A stretch of DNA of 60,473 nucleotides from assembly GCF_005405125.1 (NCBI RefSeq), contig NZ_BJDL01000014.1:1-60473 (forward strand). The letters are read 5' to 3'. Below are positions 45,098-54,163 of the stretch, in pieces; the first letter of the stretch is position 1; each line of letters opens with the position of its first letter. The position numbers and the translations under genes were made by a program. This DNA comes from Lactiplantibacillus songbeiensis (GTDB lineage: Bacteria; Bacillota; Bacilli; Lactobacillales; Lactobacillaceae). Under the pieces are notes generated by a model, which saw only the letters and a list, made by a program, of their open reading frames with translations, ran no database searches and was not told where the DNA came from.

Positions 45098-46159
45098 TTA
45101 ATCCTCCTTTGAATAGGGCACCATTGGTTTGGTGGAGTCACGTGGAATTAACGTGACCGGTAATTTAATGAGCATGTTAGTCGTGGTTGGTTGTAATAGT
45201 CGGTCAACGGCTTTGGCGCCCATCCCTTGAAAGTCTTGGGCGACAGTCGTTAAGGCCGGGTACGTTAAGCTGGCCGCTTGAATATTATCGAAGCCGACGA
45301 TCGATAGGCGTTGAAATAACGCGGGATCGGTATCACGTAGCGCGTTCATCAGTTTGATCGCGGTTAGGTCATTTTCGACGACGATACTGGTAATGGCATG
45401 ATCTTTAAGGTAGCGCACCCATTGTTCCGGGGTGAACTGATTCAAGTCAGCCAGTTGCGCAAGTGGTGCCGGGGGGGTCAGCTTAGCGGCATGCAAGGCC
45501 GTTAAATACCCGAAGTAACGGTCGTATACGGAACTCGGTAAAACGGATTCAGCTTGCGCATAAAACAAAATTTGCGTGTGCTGTAGCTGAATTAAGTGTT
45601 CGGTAGCTAATTGTCCACCAGTAAAGTTGTCGGCGGCCACTACTGGCAATCCGAGTTCTGGAAATTGTTTATCCAATAAAACGATTGGTAAATGGGCTAG
45701 CTTTAATTGGTAGAGTCGCTCAGCGTCGGCGTACAAGTTCTGAGTTAAATAGATAATTCCAGCGTATTGGGTCTGTAAGTCCCGGAGGCTCAGCTGGTTA
45801 AAGTTCTCCGTATCCATCGTCACGGTCTGATAACCGCGCGCGGTGGCTGCTTGGCTAACGCCGGACGCATAGTCGCCGAGCCCGGCATCCGTTGGAAATG
45901 GCAGGACTAATAATAGTTGTTGTGCAGTTTGGGTCTGTGGTAAACGTTGCACGAAACTACCGCTACCTTGTTGACGATAGATTAGACCGTGACTTTCTAG
46001 TTCGGTTAAGGCCCGCTTAGACGTAATTCGGCTGACGGCGTACGTTTTGGCTAGTTGTAGTTCGGTTGGTAATTGTTCATCTGGTTGGAGCTGACCGTTG
46101 GCAATTTGTTGCTGTAAATCATGATAAATTTTTAAATAACGCGGTTCATTTTTTGGCAT
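45098..46159 (-). CDS. GntR-HTH/LacI-type sugar-sensing regulator
   Basis: A 353-aa regulator. A GntR winged-helix domain (about 5-72, LPTELQLAKTYAVSRITSKRALTELESHGLIYRQQGSGSF in pieces) is fused to a LacI/periplasmic-binding-like effector domain (about 78-350). This is the AraR/BglR-like architecture, which usually represses until a sugar binds. It faces the GH125-GH38-ROK operon, and three copies of a TTTGATATATCAAA-like element lie in the 147-bp spacer. It is therefore the probable repressor of both divergent operons. Confidence 0.9.
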   Translation of the reverse strand: MPKNEPRYLKIYHDLQQQIANGQLQPDEQLPTELQLAKTYAVSRITSKRALTELESHGLIYRQQGSGSFVQRLPQTQTAQQLLLVLPFPTDAGLGDYASGVSQAATARGYQTVTMDTENFNQLSLRDLQTQYAGIIYLTQNLYADAERLYQLKLAHLPIVLLDKQFPELGLPVVAADNFTGGQLATEHLIQLQHTQILFYAQAESVLPSSVYDRYFGYLTALHAAKLTPPAPLAQLADLNQFTPEQWVRYLKDHAITSIVVENDLTAIKLMNALRDTDPALFQRLSIVGFDNIQAASLTYPALTTVAQDFQGMGAKAVDRLLQPTTTNMLIKLPVTLIPRDSTKPMVPYSKED

Positions 46160-46191
46160 GGTTCCTCACTTCCATTGTCCTTGATTGCCAT

Positions 46192-46293
46192 TAATATATC
46201 ATTTAAGCCGGTAAAAGGAAAGCAAAACGAGTGTATTTGATATAGACAATTATTAAACACATGCTATAATAACGGAAAATGATATATCAAATA
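46192..46293. promoter_or_regulatory. divergent control region with three operator-like repeats and GH125 promoter
   Basis: Three related elements occur. TTAATATATCATTTA is at 46191-46205, TATTTGATATAGAC at 46234-46247, and AAATGATATATCAAATA at 46277-46293; the last contains the palindrome TGATATATCA at 46280-46289. A promoter TAGACA (46243-46248), 16 bp, TATAAT (46265-46270) drives GH125. The second element overlaps its -35 and the third sits at about +1, the usual repressor geometry. Confidence 0.65.
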
Positions 46294-46306
46294 ATGAGGT
46301 GAGCAG

Positions 46307-47596
46307 ATGACAACCAATTATGTTGACGACCAAGTGACCGCTTTTGTAGCTAAGATTAGCCAGTTGAGTCAAGACTTGGACCCCCGTTACGGGCAGGTTT
46401 TCCAGCAAACATTTTTAAATACGTTAGCAACCACGATCTCAGATGATGATGCCGGTCGCGCTTTTATTTTGACCGGGGACATTCCAGCAATGTGGCAACG
46501 CGATTCGACAGCCCAAGTGCGGCCTTATCTTGTATTAGCCCGGGAACACCCTGGTATTGCGGATCTGATTACGCGGGTCGTCCAACGGCAATTCTTTAAT
46601 ATGACTTTGGATCCATATGCCAATGCCTTTAATGAAACCGCTAACGGTCAAGGCCACCAAAGTGATCAGACCGAGATGGGTCCTTGGATCTGGGAGCGCA
46701 AGTTTGAGATTGATTCCTTATGTTATCCAGTTCAGCTAGCCTACCTGCTTTATCGTAATACTGGGGCGACTGACCAATTTGATACGAACTTTGTCAGTGG
46801 CGTGCGGGCACTACTGCGGACCTTTGCCGTCGAACAACATCATGACAGTTCACCATATCGCTTTGTGCGGACCAAAGACCGTCCTGAAGATTCATTGGTG
46901 CGAGACGGTCGGGGGACTCCGGTGGCCGAGACAGGGATGATCTGGTCCGGTTTTCGGCCGAGTGATGATGCTTGTGAATACGGGTATCTCGTTCCCGCCA
47001 ATATGTTTGCCGTGGTGATTCTAGGATATTTGCAAGAGATCTTTAGCAGTGTCCTGGATGACCCAACGATTGTGGCGACGGCTAAAAAGTTACAACAAGA
47101 AATTCGCACTGGCATTGAAACGTATGGCTATACGCAGAATGCCAATGGCGAACAAGTCTATGCCTATGAAGTTGACGGCTTAGGCCACGCCAAGTTAATG
47201 GATGACGGCAACGTGCCGAGCCTGTTGAGTGCGCCATATTTGGGTTATTGTGACTTGTTCGACGATAACTACATGCGGACGCGGCAGACCTTATTGAGTC
47301 CAGAAAATCCCTATTACTATAGTGGCAAGCTAGCCGCGGGCCAAGGCAGTCCGCATACGCCGGTTAATTATATTTGGCCGATTGCGATTGCGATGGAAGG
47401 CTTAACGACGCGCGCGGCCGGACCACAATTACAGGCCTTACAGACGTTGGTTCAAACGACTGGCGGGACGGATTTGATGCATGAATCCTTTGATGTCAAT
47501 GACGACCGCCGTTTTACCCGCGAATGGTTCTCCTGGGCCAATATGATGTATTGCGAATTATTGTTAACGACGCTAGGGTTTAAAATCGAAAGGTGA
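46307..47596 (+). CDS. GH125 exo-alpha-1,6-mannosidase, cytosolic
   Basis: A 429-aa glycoside hydrolase of family 125, inverting enzymes specific for alpha-1,6-mannose in N-glycans and yeast mannan. Signatures are FILTGDIPAMWQRDSTAQVRPY in parts, NAFNETANG, EMGPWIWERKFEIDSLCYP, IWSGFRPSDDACEYGYLVP and the terminal DVNDDRRFTREWFSWANM. No signal peptide is present. GAGGTGAG precedes the ATG. It is the first gene of the operon and is followed within nine bases by GH38. Confidence 0.94.
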   Translation: MTTNYVDDQVTAFVAKISQLSQDLDPRYGQVFQQTFLNTLATTISDDDAGRAFILTGDIPAMWQRDSTAQVRPYLVLAREHPGIADLITRVVQRQFFNMTLDPYANAFNETANGQGHQSDQTEMGPWIWERKFEIDSLCYPVQLAYLLYRNTGATDQFDTNFVSGVRALLRTFAVEQHHDSSPYRFVRTKDRPEDSLVRDGRGTPVAETGMIWSGFRPSDDACEYGYLVPANMFAVVILGYLQEIFSSVLDDPTIVATAKKLQQEIRTGIETYGYTQNANGEQVYAYEVDGLGHAKLMDDGNVPSLLSAPYLGYCDLFDDNYMRTRQTLLSPENPYYYSGKLAAGQGSPHTPVNYIWPIAIAMEGLTTRAAGPQLQALQTLVQTTGGTDLMHESFDVNDDRRFTREWFSWANMMYCELLLTTLGFKIER

Positions 47597-47604
47597 TTAA
47601 AACG

Positions 47605-50307
47605 ATGACTAAGAAAAAGGTTTTTATTATTTCTCACAGCCACTGGGATCGCGAATGGTACATGCCATTTGAGCAACATCACATGCGCTTGGTAACGTTG
47701 ATTGATAACTTGTTGGACTTGTTTAAGCATGATCCTGATTTTGACAGCTTTCATCTGGATGGTCAGATGATTGCGTTAGATGATTATCTGGCAGTACGCC
47801 CAGAACGCAAGCCAGAACTGGCGGCGGCCATTACGGCGGGCAAGTTACGGATTGGGCCGTTTTACATCTTGCAAGATGATTTTTTGATCAGTCCGGAAGC
47901 TAATGTCCGCAATATGGTGATTGGTCGCGATGAAGCTTTGGCGTATGGCGACGAAGTGAAGTTAGGCTACTTCCCAGATACATTCGGTAATATGGGCCAG
48001 ACACCACAGATGATGGCGTTAGCGGACTTAGATACGGCGGCGTTTGGTCGTGGGGTGACCCCAACTGGGTTTAATAATCAGACCGGGGGGGCCGACTATG
48101 CGTCACAATATTCTGAGATGTGGTGGCAAGGACCAGACGGAACACGGATTTTAGGCCTGTTATTTGCTAATTGGTATAGCAATGGGAATGAGATTCCAAC
48201 TGATCCAGCTCAAGCGAAAATCTATTGGGACCAAAAGCTGGCCGATGCCGAAGCTTATGCCTCAACTGATAACTTATTGATGATGAACGGCGTCGATCAC
48301 GAACCGGTGCAGGCTGATGTGACCACGGCGATTAAAGTGGCGAATGAACTATATCCGGACTATGAATTCGTCCATTCAAACTTTCCCGATTATTTGGCCG
48401 CTTTAAAAAATAGCTTGCCAACCCAATTGAGTACGATTAAAGGCGAACTGACTAGTCAAGAAACGGATGGTTGGTATACTTTGGCGAATACGGCGTCGAG
48501 TCGGGTCTACTTGAAGCAGGCCAATACGCGTAATGAACGCTTACTTGATAGTATTGCGGAACCGTTGGCGACAATGGCTTATCCGGCCGAGCAATACCCA
48601 CATGACCGCTTCCGTTATGCCTGGAAATTACTTTTACAGAACCACCCACATGATAGTATTTGTGGCTGTTCAGTAGATGAGGTTCACCGCGAGATGTTAA
48701 CCCGGTTTGCCAAATCAACGGAAGTGGGGCGCTACTTGGCGCAAGATGCCTTGAACACCTTAGCTCAACGCATTGATACCACGGACTTTGATACTGATGC
48801 CAAGCCATTTGTGGTGGTCAATACTACGGGGTTTGTGAAGTCCGGACAGACTGAGGTAACGATCGAATGGGATCGTCGGAACTTTAGTCCGGAGATGACG
48901 ATTCAAGCTCAACGCGCTGAATTAGAAGCGGAATTGGCAGCCTTACCAACGCTACAATTAGTCGATGCAAGTGGGCAAGCCGTACCGTTTCGATTAGTGA
49001 AGCAAGCCGTTGAGTTTCATTATGATTTGCCAAAAGACCGTTTCCGAGTGGCGTATCAAGCCATTGAAATCACGATTGCCATCAACGTGACCGGTCTTCC
49101 AGCATATGGGTGGCAGACGTTGGCCTTGCAAGCGGCTAAGGAAAGCGTCACACCGATTGAAGGGCCGACACGGCGGGCGTTTAGTGAGCATGAATTCAGT
49201 AATGAATGGTTGAAAGTGACGGTTGCGAGTGATGGCAGCTTGACGATCACTAACCGAGAGACTGGGCATATCTACCACCAGATGTTGGTATTTGAAGATA
49301 CGGGTGATATGGGGAATGAGTACATCTACCGGCAAACTGCCGATAACCAGGCGATTCTCTCGACGGACTTTCCAACTGAAGTTCGGCTCGTCCACGATGA
49401 TGCGCTGGGCGTTGAAGTTGAACTGATTAATCAGCTAGCGATTCCAGTATCCGCCGATGAGCAGTTATTAGCTGAACAACAAGCGGTCGTGGATATTACT
49501 CATCGAACGGCGAAACGGTCCACGGTGACGCGGCCATTAACGATTACCACCCGCATGCGCTTAGGTCGGCATAGTCGGCAATTACAGTTTAAGACCAGCT
49601 TTGATAATCAAATGCGTGATCATCGGGTGCGGGTCTTGTTCCAAACGAACTTAGCGGCGACGACGAACACGAGCGATGTGATTTTTGAAACGGTCACCCG
49701 TGCGAATGAACCCGCCGCAAATTGGCAAAATCCAACGAATCCCCAACATCAACAGGCTTTTGTTAACTTACACGATGCGCAAAACGGGGTCACGATTGGG
49801 AACATCGGGTTGAATGAATATGAAATCTTACCGAAACACGGGACGATTGCCGTCACGTTATTGCGTTCAGTTGGTGAAATGGGCGATTGGGGTTATTTTC
49901 CAACGCCAGAAGCGCAGTGTTTAGGGGCGTTCAGTTGCGAGTATAGTTTGGCATTACATGATGGGACGACTGAACAACGGTTGGTCAGTTATCAACAGGC
50001 ACGTAATTTCCAAGTGCCGTTTAGTGTTCAGCCGACTGATTGGCATGCGGGCGAACTGGCGGCCGACGATGCTTATTTGCAATTACGGACCTTAGAATTT
50101 GCGGTAACTAGTTTCAAACGGGCAAATAATTCTGCCGGGGCGACTTTAAGAGGTTATAATTTAACTAAGCAACCGGTTACATTAGACGTGAGCTGCTGTC
50201 AGACACCAGCAACGGCGGTGAATTTTCTCGAACAGCCGTTACCAGATGTAGCGAGTGATCAATTAGGACCGGCTGAAATCAAAACGCTATTATTTGCGAA
50301 AAAATGA
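47605..50307 (+). CDS. GH38 alpha-mannosidase, cytosolic
   Basis: A 900-aa retaining alpha-mannosidase of family 38. The zinc site is seen as HSHWDREW (His13, Asp15), GYFPDTFGN with the nucleophile Asp125, and HPHDSICGCS. The C-terminal beta domains complete the usual length. No signal peptide is present. The ATG at 47605, behind AAAGGTG, is chosen over a GTG at 47593 that overlaps GH125. In pneumococcus the homologue releases alpha-1,3-mannose after GH92 and GH125 act. The gene ends ten bases before the ROK kinase. Confidence 0.94.
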   Translation: MTKKKVFIISHSHWDREWYMPFEQHHMRLVTLIDNLLDLFKHDPDFDSFHLDGQMIALDDYLAVRPERKPELAAAITAGKLRIGPFYILQDDFLISPEANVRNMVIGRDEALAYGDEVKLGYFPDTFGNMGQTPQMMALADLDTAAFGRGVTPTGFNNQTGGADYASQYSEMWWQGPDGTRILGLLFANWYSNGNEIPTDPAQAKIYWDQKLADAEAYASTDNLLMMNGVDHEPVQADVTTAIKVANELYPDYEFVHSNFPDYLAALKNSLPTQLSTIKGELTSQETDGWYTLANTASSRVYLKQANTRNERLLDSIAEPLATMAYPAEQYPHDRFRYAWKLLLQNHPHDSICGCSVDEVHREMLTRFAKSTEVGRYLAQDALNTLAQRIDTTDFDTDAKPFVVVNTTGFVKSGQTEVTIEWDRRNFSPEMTIQAQRAELEAELAALPTLQLVDASGQAVPFRLVKQAVEFHYDLPKDRFRVAYQAIEITIAINVTGLPAYGWQTLALQAAKESVTPIEGPTRRAFSEHEFSNEWLKVTVASDGSLTITNRETGHIYHQMLVFEDTGDMGNEYIYRQTADNQAILSTDFPTEVRLVHDDALGVEVELINQLAIPVSADEQLLAEQQAVVDITHRTAKRSTVTRPLTITTRMRLGRHSRQLQFKTSFDNQMRDHRVRVLFQTNLAATTNTSDVIFETVTRANEPAANWQNPTNPQHQQAFVNLHDAQNGVTIGNIGLNEYEILPKHGTIAVTLLRSVGEMGDWGYFPTPEAQCLGAFSCEYSLALHDGTTEQRLVSYQQARNFQVPFSVQPTDWHAGELAADDAYLQLRTLEFAVTSFKRANNSAGATLRGYNLTKQPVTLDVSCCQTPATAVNFLEQPLPDVASDQLGPAEIKTLLFAKK

Positions 50308-50317
50308 GGGATTTTAA

Positions 50318-51199
50318 ATGCAACCGTTAGGATTAATTGATATTGGTGGGACGTCGATCAAGTTTGCTGTATGGGATGGTCAGGGACTACAGGCACATCA
50401 TGCGCTACCAACGCCGACCACTAAGGCCGCGTTCTTTGAATTAGTGACCCATGAAGTGGCCGAAATGAAGCAGCAATGGCCGTTAGTGGGGGTCGCTATC
50501 AGTTCACCAGGGGCAGTTAATAAGCTGACTGGGGTCGTGGAAGGTGCCAGTGCGATTCCGTATATTCATAACTTTCCGATTCAGTCAGAGCTGGCTGAAA
50601 AGTTCGGCTTGCCCGTCAGCATGGAAAATGACGCTAACTGTGCCGCGTTAGCGGAATTAGCGAGTGGTGCCGGTAAAGATGTGGACAGCCTCGTCTTCCT
50701 AGTGATTGGGACTGGTGTTGGCGGTTCCGTTATCTTCAACCACCATATCTGGCATGGTGCCCATCTCTTCGGTGGGGAGTTCGGCTTTATGCTGATGAAT
50801 GACCAAGGCACGTTAAGTGAACTTGGGACCGCTCCAGCGGCAGTCAAACGGTATCTAAAAGCCAACCCAACTGCTAAAAAGCTGAGTGGCAAAGACTTAT
50901 TCGACTTAGCTGCGCAGGGCGATGCAGCCGCGACTAAAGAAGTGGATACCTTGTATCATGCGCTAGCCTTAGGAATCTATAATTTGCAATACAGTTTTGA
51001 TCCTGAAAAAGTTGTGATTGGCGGGGCAATTTCAAATAATCCACAGCTGATTCCTGGTATCGAACGCGAGATTGAAAAGATTCGGGCACAGGTCAAAATT
51101 GCTTCGATCAAACCGAACGTCGTGACTTGTCAGTATCATGATGAGGCCAATCTGCGTGGGGCGGTCGTTGATTTTGAGCAGACTTATGACCGCGTGTAG
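50318..51199 (+). CDS. ROK family sugar kinase without zinc motif
   Basis: A 293-aa ROK protein. The phosphate loop is GLIDIGGTSIKFAVWD, the catalytic Asp lies in MENDANCAALAE, and GTGVGGSVI and VVIGGAIS are typical. The usual ROK zinc motif CxCGxxGCxE is absent (EFGFMLMND then LSELGTA), placing it in the BglK-like zinc-free group. It has no DNA-binding domain, so it is a kinase and not a repressor. As the third gene of the mannosidase operon it probably phosphorylates the mannose (or a mannosyl disaccharide) released. The same ROK-GH38-GH125-GH92 set occurs in the pneumococcal N-glycan locus. Confidence 0.88.
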   Translation: MQPLGLIDIGGTSIKFAVWDGQGLQAHHALPTPTTKAAFFELVTHEVAEMKQQWPLVGVAISSPGAVNKLTGVVEGASAIPYIHNFPIQSELAEKFGLPVSMENDANCAALAELASGAGKDVDSLVFLVIGTGVGGSVIFNHHIWHGAHLFGGEFGFMLMNDQGTLSELGTAPAAVKRYLKANPTAKKLSGKDLFDLAAQGDAAATKEVDTLYHALALGIYNLQYSFDPEKVVIGGAISNNPQLIPGIEREIEKIRAQVKIASIKPNVVTCQYHDEANLRGAVVDFEQTYDRV

Positions 51200-51261
51200 T
51201 GGTAATTTGCCGCCCACTGGTATTTATTTTAAGCGTACTTGGTGCTGGTTAGATTAACTTA

Positions 51262-51406
51262 CCACTCTGGTTGGCCCAGAATCGGCTGGAACGTGGTGGC
51301 CACGTTTGGAAGCCAAGGGGCGGTCTTCCAAGCCGGGCTTTATCTAAGTCGGAAAATCACCGACCAAGATAAACGACACCACTGAGCCAATTCTGGGCCG
51401 CCCGCC
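51262..51406 (-). repeat. cloverleaf repeat, family 1, copy 13
   Basis: Hairpin 2 is the rare TTGGAAG/CTTCCAA, compensated on both arms. Hairpin 1 is TTTATCTTGGTCGG type. A linker and a family-2-like tail (CCAACTGACAGGCAG) follow without a family 2 core, again suggesting an internal deletion. Confidence 0.88.
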
Positions 51407-51514
51407 GTTAACTAACGTGGATTAGGAAATTAACGATTGATTGTTTTTAGAATCCAACTGACAGGCAGTACTTGCGCGTACCTAGACGCAATCAAACAAT
51501 GAGGTGACACAAAA

Positions 51515-52906
51515 ATGACCAGTTTTCCCAAAGATTTTGTCTGGGGAGCGGCCACATCCGGCCCGCAGACAGAAGGTAATTTCCACAAACCGCACCAAAA
51601 TGTTTTTGATTATTGGTTTGCCACCGCACCGGAGCAATTCGATGCTGGGGTGGGGCCAGACTTAGCATCCAACTTTTACAATGACTATGAACATGATTTG
51701 GACTTGATGCAGCAAGCGGGGATTCAAGGACTACGGACCTCGATTCAATGGACGCGCCTAATCGATGATTTTGAGACGGCGAGTTTGAATCCGGATGGTG
51801 TGGCCTATTACAATCGGGTGATTGACGCGATGTTGGCCCGTGGGATTGAGCCGTATCTGAATTTGCATCACTTTGACTTACCGGTGGCGCTTTATGATCA
51901 ATATGGTGGCTGGGAGTCGAAACACGTGGTAGATTTATTTGTTAAGTTTGCTGAACAATGCTTTAAGCTCTACGGTGACCGGGTGAAAAAGTGGTTCACG
52001 TTTAATGAGCCGAAAGTGGTGGTCGATGGGCAATACTTGTATGGCTGGCATTATCCACAAGTTGTCGATGGACCCAAGGCCGTGCAGGTGGCGTATAACT
52101 TGAATTTAGCCTCAGCTAAAACGGTGGCCGCTTTTCGGCAGCTCTGTCCACAGACTGATCATCAAATCGGGATTATTTTAAACTTGACCCCGGCGTATGC
52201 AGCTAGTGATGATCCCGCCGATCAAGCAGCGGCTGAATTTGCTGAGTTGTGGTCGAATAACTTATTCTTGGATCCGGCGGTACTCGGTCATTTTCCAACG
52301 AAATTGGTAGACCGGTTAACGACCGATGGGGTCATCTGGGAGTCTACTCCCGCGGAACTGGCCTTGATTGCAGCTAACCCAGTGGATGTGCTTGGGGTGA
52401 ATTATTACCATCCTTTCCGTGTTCAACGACCAGACATTTCACCAACTAGCCTACAACCGTGGTTACCGGATATTTACTTTAAAGACTATGCGATGCCAGG
52501 ACGGGTGATGAATGTCGATCGCGGGTGGGAAATCTATCCCACAGCGCTGACGGATATTGCGAAAAACATTCAGGAAAATTACCATAACATTCCGTGGTTC
52601 ATTTCGGAAAATGGGATGGGGGTTGCGCATGAAGAACGCTTCTTAGATCGTCAAGGAGTGGTTCAAGATGACTATCGGATTGACTTTATGCGAGCCCATC
52701 TAAACGCATTGGCGGCTGGTATTGCGGCCGGGTCAAATTGCCAAGGATATTTCGTATGGACGGCAATTGACTGCTGGTCATGGAATCACGCCTATCACAA
52801 CCGCTACGGCTTGATTCGTGATGAGATTCATACCCAAACGAAGACCTTGAAGAAGTCGGCTGCTTGGTTTAAGCAACTCAGTGACACCAATCAATTTGAA
52901 GACTAG
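51515..52906 (+). CDS. GH1 beta-glycosidase
   Basis: A 463-aa glycoside hydrolase of family 1. The acid/base Glu165 is in TFNEP and the nucleophile Glu365 in SENGMG. QxE near residue 18 and W-x-W-rich regions are typical. In phospho-beta-glycosidases a Ser-x6-Lys-x-Tyr set binds the 6-phosphate. Here the Ser (422) and Tyr (431) are kept but the Lys position is Asn429. Whether it takes 6-phosphoglycosides is therefore uncertain. AATGAGGTGA lies before the ATG. It sits downstream of the mannosidase operon and could hydrolyse a beta-linked core such as mannosyl-GlcNAc, but this is inference; a plant beta-glucoside is equally possible. Confidence 0.88.
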   Translation: MTSFPKDFVWGAATSGPQTEGNFHKPHQNVFDYWFATAPEQFDAGVGPDLASNFYNDYEHDLDLMQQAGIQGLRTSIQWTRLIDDFETASLNPDGVAYYNRVIDAMLARGIEPYLNLHHFDLPVALYDQYGGWESKHVVDLFVKFAEQCFKLYGDRVKKWFTFNEPKVVVDGQYLYGWHYPQVVDGPKAVQVAYNLNLASAKTVAAFRQLCPQTDHQIGIILNLTPAYAASDDPADQAAAEFAELWSNNLFLDPAVLGHFPTKLVDRLTTDGVIWESTPAELALIAANPVDVLGVNYYHPFRVQRPDISPTSLQPWLPDIYFKDYAMPGRVMNVDRGWEIYPTALTDIAKNIQENYHNIPWFISENGMGVAHEERFLDRQGVVQDDYRIDFMRAHLNALAAGIAAGSNCQGYFVWTAIDCWSWNHAYHNRYGLIRDEIHTQTKTLKKSAAWFKQLSDTNQFED

Positions 52907-52917
52907 GGGGTTTTAGG

Positions 52918-53268
52918 ATGGCTCAAGCTAAGATTTTTTCGATGCCAGTTGCGACAGTCTACCCATTATACGTGCAAAAAGTTGAGAAAAAAGGTCGGAC
53001 TGCCGCCGAAGTGGATGAGGTCATTCGCTGGTTGACTGGTTATAGTGACCAGCAGTTACAGCAATTGCTAGCGGATCAGACTAGCTTTGAAAGTTTCTTT
53101 GCGGCGGCCCCCGCATTTAACCCCCAGTCGACTTTGATTACCGGGGTGATTTGTGGCTATCGGGTTGAAGCGATTAGCGACCCATTAATGCAAAAGATAC
53201 GATACTTGGACAAGCTGGTCGATGAACTGGCTAAGGGTAAACCGATGTCTAAAATTTTAAGACAGTAA
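52918..53268 (+). CDS. DUF2200 family protein
   Basis: A 116-aa soluble protein of the DUF2200 family: [20 protein letters not shown], then [19 protein letters not shown] and [20 protein letters not shown]. The function is unknown. The family is small, conserved and widespread in Firmicutes. It is 11 bases behind GH1 and before a strong terminator, so it is co-transcribed with GH1. Confidence 0.85.
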   Translation: MAQAKIFSMPVATVYPLYVQKVEKKGRTAAEVDEVIRWLTGYSDQQLQQLLADQTSFESFFAAAPAFNPQSTLITGVICGYRVEAISDPLMQKIRYLDKLVDELAKGKPMSKILRQ

Positions 53269-53270
53269 TG

Positions 53271-53316
53271 AAAAGCCCCACCAACTGTAATTGATGCAGT
53301 TGGTGGGGCTTTTGTT
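53271..53316. terminator. bidirectional terminator
   Basis: A perfect 17-bp stem: AAAAGCCCCACCAACTG (53271-53287) with 53297-53313. It lies between convergent DUF2200 and aldolase genes. Confidence 0.92.
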
Positions 53317-53324
53317 TGCTTGAT

Positions 53325-54008
53325 TTATTTCAATGAGGTAACGGTCGTGCCAACACCATAGATTGATTCCCAATCGTTGGTGAAGTCTTTAACAGCTGCC
53401 CCGATGGCGGGTGCCGTCAAAGCGGTGTTCAAGATATCAGCGCTCATAGTGGCGGCTTGGGCGCCCATCTCAAAGGCGGAGTTAACTTGCTGAACCGTGT
53501 GGAAGCTAGCGGCTAAAATCTTGGTGTTGCTATTTTCACGGCAAATCTGTGCAGCGAGTTCACCGATAACTTCATCGGCATTGATGTTCATGTTGACCAT
53601 CCGGTTGTAATAAGGTGCTAAGTAATCGGCACCGGCACTCATGGCTAAGTAGCCTTGGAACTTCGTATAAATGGCGGTCGCGGTGACGTTAACGCCTTCA
53701 CTCTTAAGCTGCTTGATAGCGGCTAGACCGGCTTCGTTAGTTGGAATCTTGATGAAGACGTGGTCATCGACATTCTTCAAAATGGTGTGAGCATCTTCAA
53801 CCATGGCTTCAGTAGTTTGACCGACGACTTGAATATGGAAACTAGCATCTAGGCCAATAATTTGTCGAATCGCTTTCATGTGATTGAAGAAGTCAATTTT
53901 ACCTTCTTTTTTAACAATCGATGGGTTTGAGGTTACGCCGCTTAACGGGATAATACCTGCGTATTTTTTGATGTCTGCAATATGAACTGTGTCTAATAAG
54001 AATTCCAT
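53325..54008 (-). CDS. fructose-6-phosphate aldolase / transaldolase-like protein
   Basis: A 227-aa member of the small transaldolase group (FSA/TalC). The Schiff-base Lys87 lies in HVFIKIPTNEAG, with the N-terminal LLDTVHIADIKKYAG-like and GVTSNPSIVKK motifs. These enzymes join or split C3 units and aldoses, for example fructose 6-phosphate to glyceraldehyde 3-phosphate and dihydroxyacetone. The ATG at 54008 is preferred (AGGGGTG six bases upstream) over a GTG at 54017. A cre-like site lies 47 bases upstream, so catabolite repression is likely. Confidence 0.88.
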   Translation of the reverse strand: MEFLLDTVHIADIKKYAGIIPLSGVTSNPSIVKKEGKIDFFNHMKAIRQIIGLDASFHIQVVGQTTEAMVEDAHTILKNVDDHVFIKIPTNEAGLAAIKQLKSEGVNVTATAIYTKFQGYLAMSAGADYLAPYYNRMVNMNINADEVIGELAAQICRENSNTKILAASFHTVQQVNSAFEMGAQAATMSADILNTALTAPAIGAAVKDFTNDWESIYGVGTTVTSLK

Positions 54009-54054
54009 GATGTTCACCCCTGTTTGTTTTTTACAAGTTCACTATACCGAGAAA

Positions 54055-54068
54055 TGAAAGCGCTGACT
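54055..54068. promoter_or_regulatory. cre-like site upstream of the aldolase gene
   Basis: TGAAAGCGCTGACT on the plus strand fits the CcpA consensus except its last base. It lies in the promoter region of the minus-strand aldolase gene. Confidence 0.6.
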
Positions 54069-54163
54069 ATGGATTGGAAATTCATTTCAAATGAAAAAGT
54101 CGGTCTGGACCATTCAGACGGGGTTTCGTACGAAAGTAACTAGCTAAAAATTGCACATATGTG

